This document shows, piece after piece, positions 14,059-15,044 of a DNA stretch of 15,044 nucleotides; the stretch's first letter is position 1; every line of letters starts with the position of its first letter. The position numbers were made by a program, and so were the translations under genes. Source of the stretch: Azoarcus sp. (GTDB lineage: Bacteria > Pseudomonadota > Gammaproteobacteria > Burkholderiales > Rhodocyclaceae); NCBI GenBank assembly GCA_023230755.1, contig JALNWS010000098.1, forward strand, positions 1 through 15,044, written 5' to 3'. The notes beneath the pieces were generated by a model that made no database searches, was not told the DNA's origin, and worked only from the letters and a program-made list of their open reading frames with translations.

Positions 14059-14864
14059 GCTCGAACGCGCTAAAAGGGTGTGCCGGCCTTGCAATCGACA
14101 ATGTCTCCTTTTGCTACGGCGAGGGAGACACGATCCTGCACCGCGTCTCACTCGAAGTGCCCGAGGGGCACTTCCTGACCCTGCTCGGGCCGAGCGGCTC
14201 GGGAAAATCGACCCTGCTGCGCCTCATCGCCGGCCTAGAGGCCCCCACCGCGGGCGGCCTCGCCTGGAACGGCACTGGGATCGCCGGCCCCGGGATCGAG
14301 CGTGCGGTGGTGTTTCAGAATTACTCCCTGTTCCCGTGGTACACGGTGCAGGACAACGTCGCACTAGCCGTCGCCAAGGCGCATCCGGATCTTTCGCGCG
14401 GCCCACGCAGGGAAAAGGCACGCAGCTACCTGGCCCGCGTCGGCCTCGGCGATGTCGCACAGAAGTATCCGTTCCAACTCTCCGGCGGCATGCAGCAGCG
14501 CGCCGCGATCGCGCGCGCACTCGCGCTGGAAGCCCCGGTATTGCTCATGGACGAGCCCTTCGGCGCACTCGACCCGATCAACCGTGGCAAGCTACAAGAT
14601 CTGTTGCTCGAGGTCTGGCAAAGCACCAGCCCGCGCCGCACCATCGTCTTCGTCACCCACGACGTGGACGAAGCCCTGTATCTCGGCGACCGCGTGGCCG
14701 TGCTCGGTGCCTCTCCCGGCCGCCTGCTGGCCGACATTCCGGTCGCCTTCGCCCGCCCGCGCCAGCGCGCCGAGCTGTTCGCCTCGGACGACTTCCACCT
14801 GCTGCGCGAACACATCGCAGAGCGGCTCGACGCCGACGTGCTGTCCGGCCTGTCGGCCGCCTGA
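14055..14864 (+). CDS. ABC transporter ATP-binding protein, SsuB/TauB/NrtD-like
   Basis: This is the cytoplasmic ATPase that powers the importer, 269 residues. Walker A is GPSGSGKST (45-53), the Q-loop glutamine is Gln88 (VFQNYSLFPW), the signature is LSGGMQQR (142-149), Walker B is VLLMDEP (162-168), the D-loop is ALD (171-173) and the switch histidine is His202 (VTHDVDEAL). The FQNYSLFPW and FVTHDVDEALYL wording is typical of the nitrate/sulfonate/taurine subfamily. The GTG start overlaps the TGA of the upstream gene, and AAGGAACGG lies inside the end of that gene, so translation is probably coupled. All nucleotide-handling motifs are intact. Confidence 0.95.
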   Translation: MSSNALKGCAGLAIDNVSFCYGEGDTILHRVSLEVPEGHFLTLLGPSGSGKSTLLRLIAGLEAPTAGGLAWNGTGIAGPGIERAVVFQNYSLFPWYTVQDNVALAVAKAHPDLSRGPRREKARSYLARVGLGDVAQKYPFQLSGGMQQRAAIARALALEAPVLLMDEPFGALDPINRGKLQDLLLEVWQSTSPRRTIVFVTHDVDEALYLGDRVAVLGASPGRLLADIPVAFARPRQRAELFASDDFHLLREHIAERLDADVLSGLSAA

Positions 14865-14879
14865 GGTCAAGGAACCACC

Positions 14880-15044
14880 ATGTCCAAAGCCATCGCCCTG
14901 AACGTCAACATCAGTGCCACACACGCCACCCGAAAGCCCGCCGCGAGCCTGCTACCGGCGTGGGAGGCACTCGCCCTGTGGGCTTTCCTGCTGCTGGCCT
15001 GGCAGGGGTCGACGCTGGTCATAGACCAGACCACCAACCCGCTG
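14880..15044 (+). CDS. ABC transporter permease, SsuC/TauC-like (partial, N-terminal 55 residues)
   Basis: The reading frame opens at the ATG at 14880 and is still open at the window end. AAGGAACC lies about six bases upstream and the gap to the ATPase stop is 15 bp. A basic N-terminus (MSKAIALNVNISATHATRKP) leads into a first hydrophobic helix at about 29-45 (WEALALWAFLLLAWQG), as in BPD-type inner-membrane permeases. The position after a binding protein and an ATPase makes permease the expected product. Most of the protein, including the ATPase-coupling loop, lies outside the window. Confidence 0.8.
   Translation, partial: MSKAIALNVNISATHATRKPAASLLPAWEALALWAFLLLAWQGSTLVIDQTTNPL

Noticed and set aside
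13315..14151. Minus-strand frame (278 codons) opposite the ABC binding protein
   Set aside because: Antisense shadow of an unmistakable binding protein with signal peptide and Shine-Dalgarno.
1..15044. CRISPR array, tRNA/rRNA genes, prophage or toxin-antitoxin module
   Set aside because: No regularly spaced repeats, no recognised tRNA or rRNA sequence, and no such protein families were seen on either strand.

Overview
The window is high-GC proteobacterial DNA. Tripartite tricarboxylate transporter genes, a CIRCE-controlled groES-groEL pair, a BisC-type molybdoenzyme and a c-di-GMP-related EAL protein together suggest a betaproteobacterium, perhaps Rhodocyclales (Azoarcus/Thauera/Aromatoleum-like). 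That placement is an inference from protein style, not a search result.

Layout. (1) 1-1773, minus: tctB then tctA (running off the left edge), the membrane part of a tripartite tricarboxylate transporter; no tctC is seen. (2) 1774-2140: divergent intergenic region with two adjacent inverted repeats. (3) 2141-4471, plus: cytoplasmic BisC/TorA/DorA-type molybdopterin S/N-oxide reductase with the Ser ligand and the Tyr/Trp active-site pair intact. (4) 4506-6465, minus: a solo periplasmic sulfate-binding protein (sbp) with a strong terminator, preceded by a secreted four-cysteine protein of a lectin-like family. (5) 6851-7639, plus: a stand-alone class II (YafJ-type) glutamine amidotransferase, ending at a terminator shared with groL. 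(6) 7764-9880, minus: groS-groL under a near-perfect CIRCE operator; GroEL lacks the usual Gly-Gly-Met tail. (7) 10186-11034, minus: an EAL-domain protein with two catalytic positions substituted. (8) 11240-12868: a complete insertion sequence with 15-bp perfect terminal inverted repeats, a 6-bp direct repeat (GAGATA) and an IS5-type DDE transposase. (9) 13030-15044, plus: a translationally coupled ABC importer operon of the sulfonate/taurine/nitrate type (binding protein, ATPase, start of the permease).

Links between genes. Sulfur chemistry recurs: a sulfoxide/N-oxide reductase, a sulfate-binding protein and a probable organosulfonate importer. They lie in separate transcription units, so this is at most a loose neighbourhood. 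The IS sits between the EAL gene and the ABC operon, which are transcribed away from each other, and so separates their upstream regions. I saw no RNA genes, CRISPR array or phage module, and no clearly novel multi-gene system. The most distinctive items are the EAL protein with altered catalytic residues, the GroEL with an atypical tail, the clustered palindromes upstream of groS and bisC, and the fully delimited IS.
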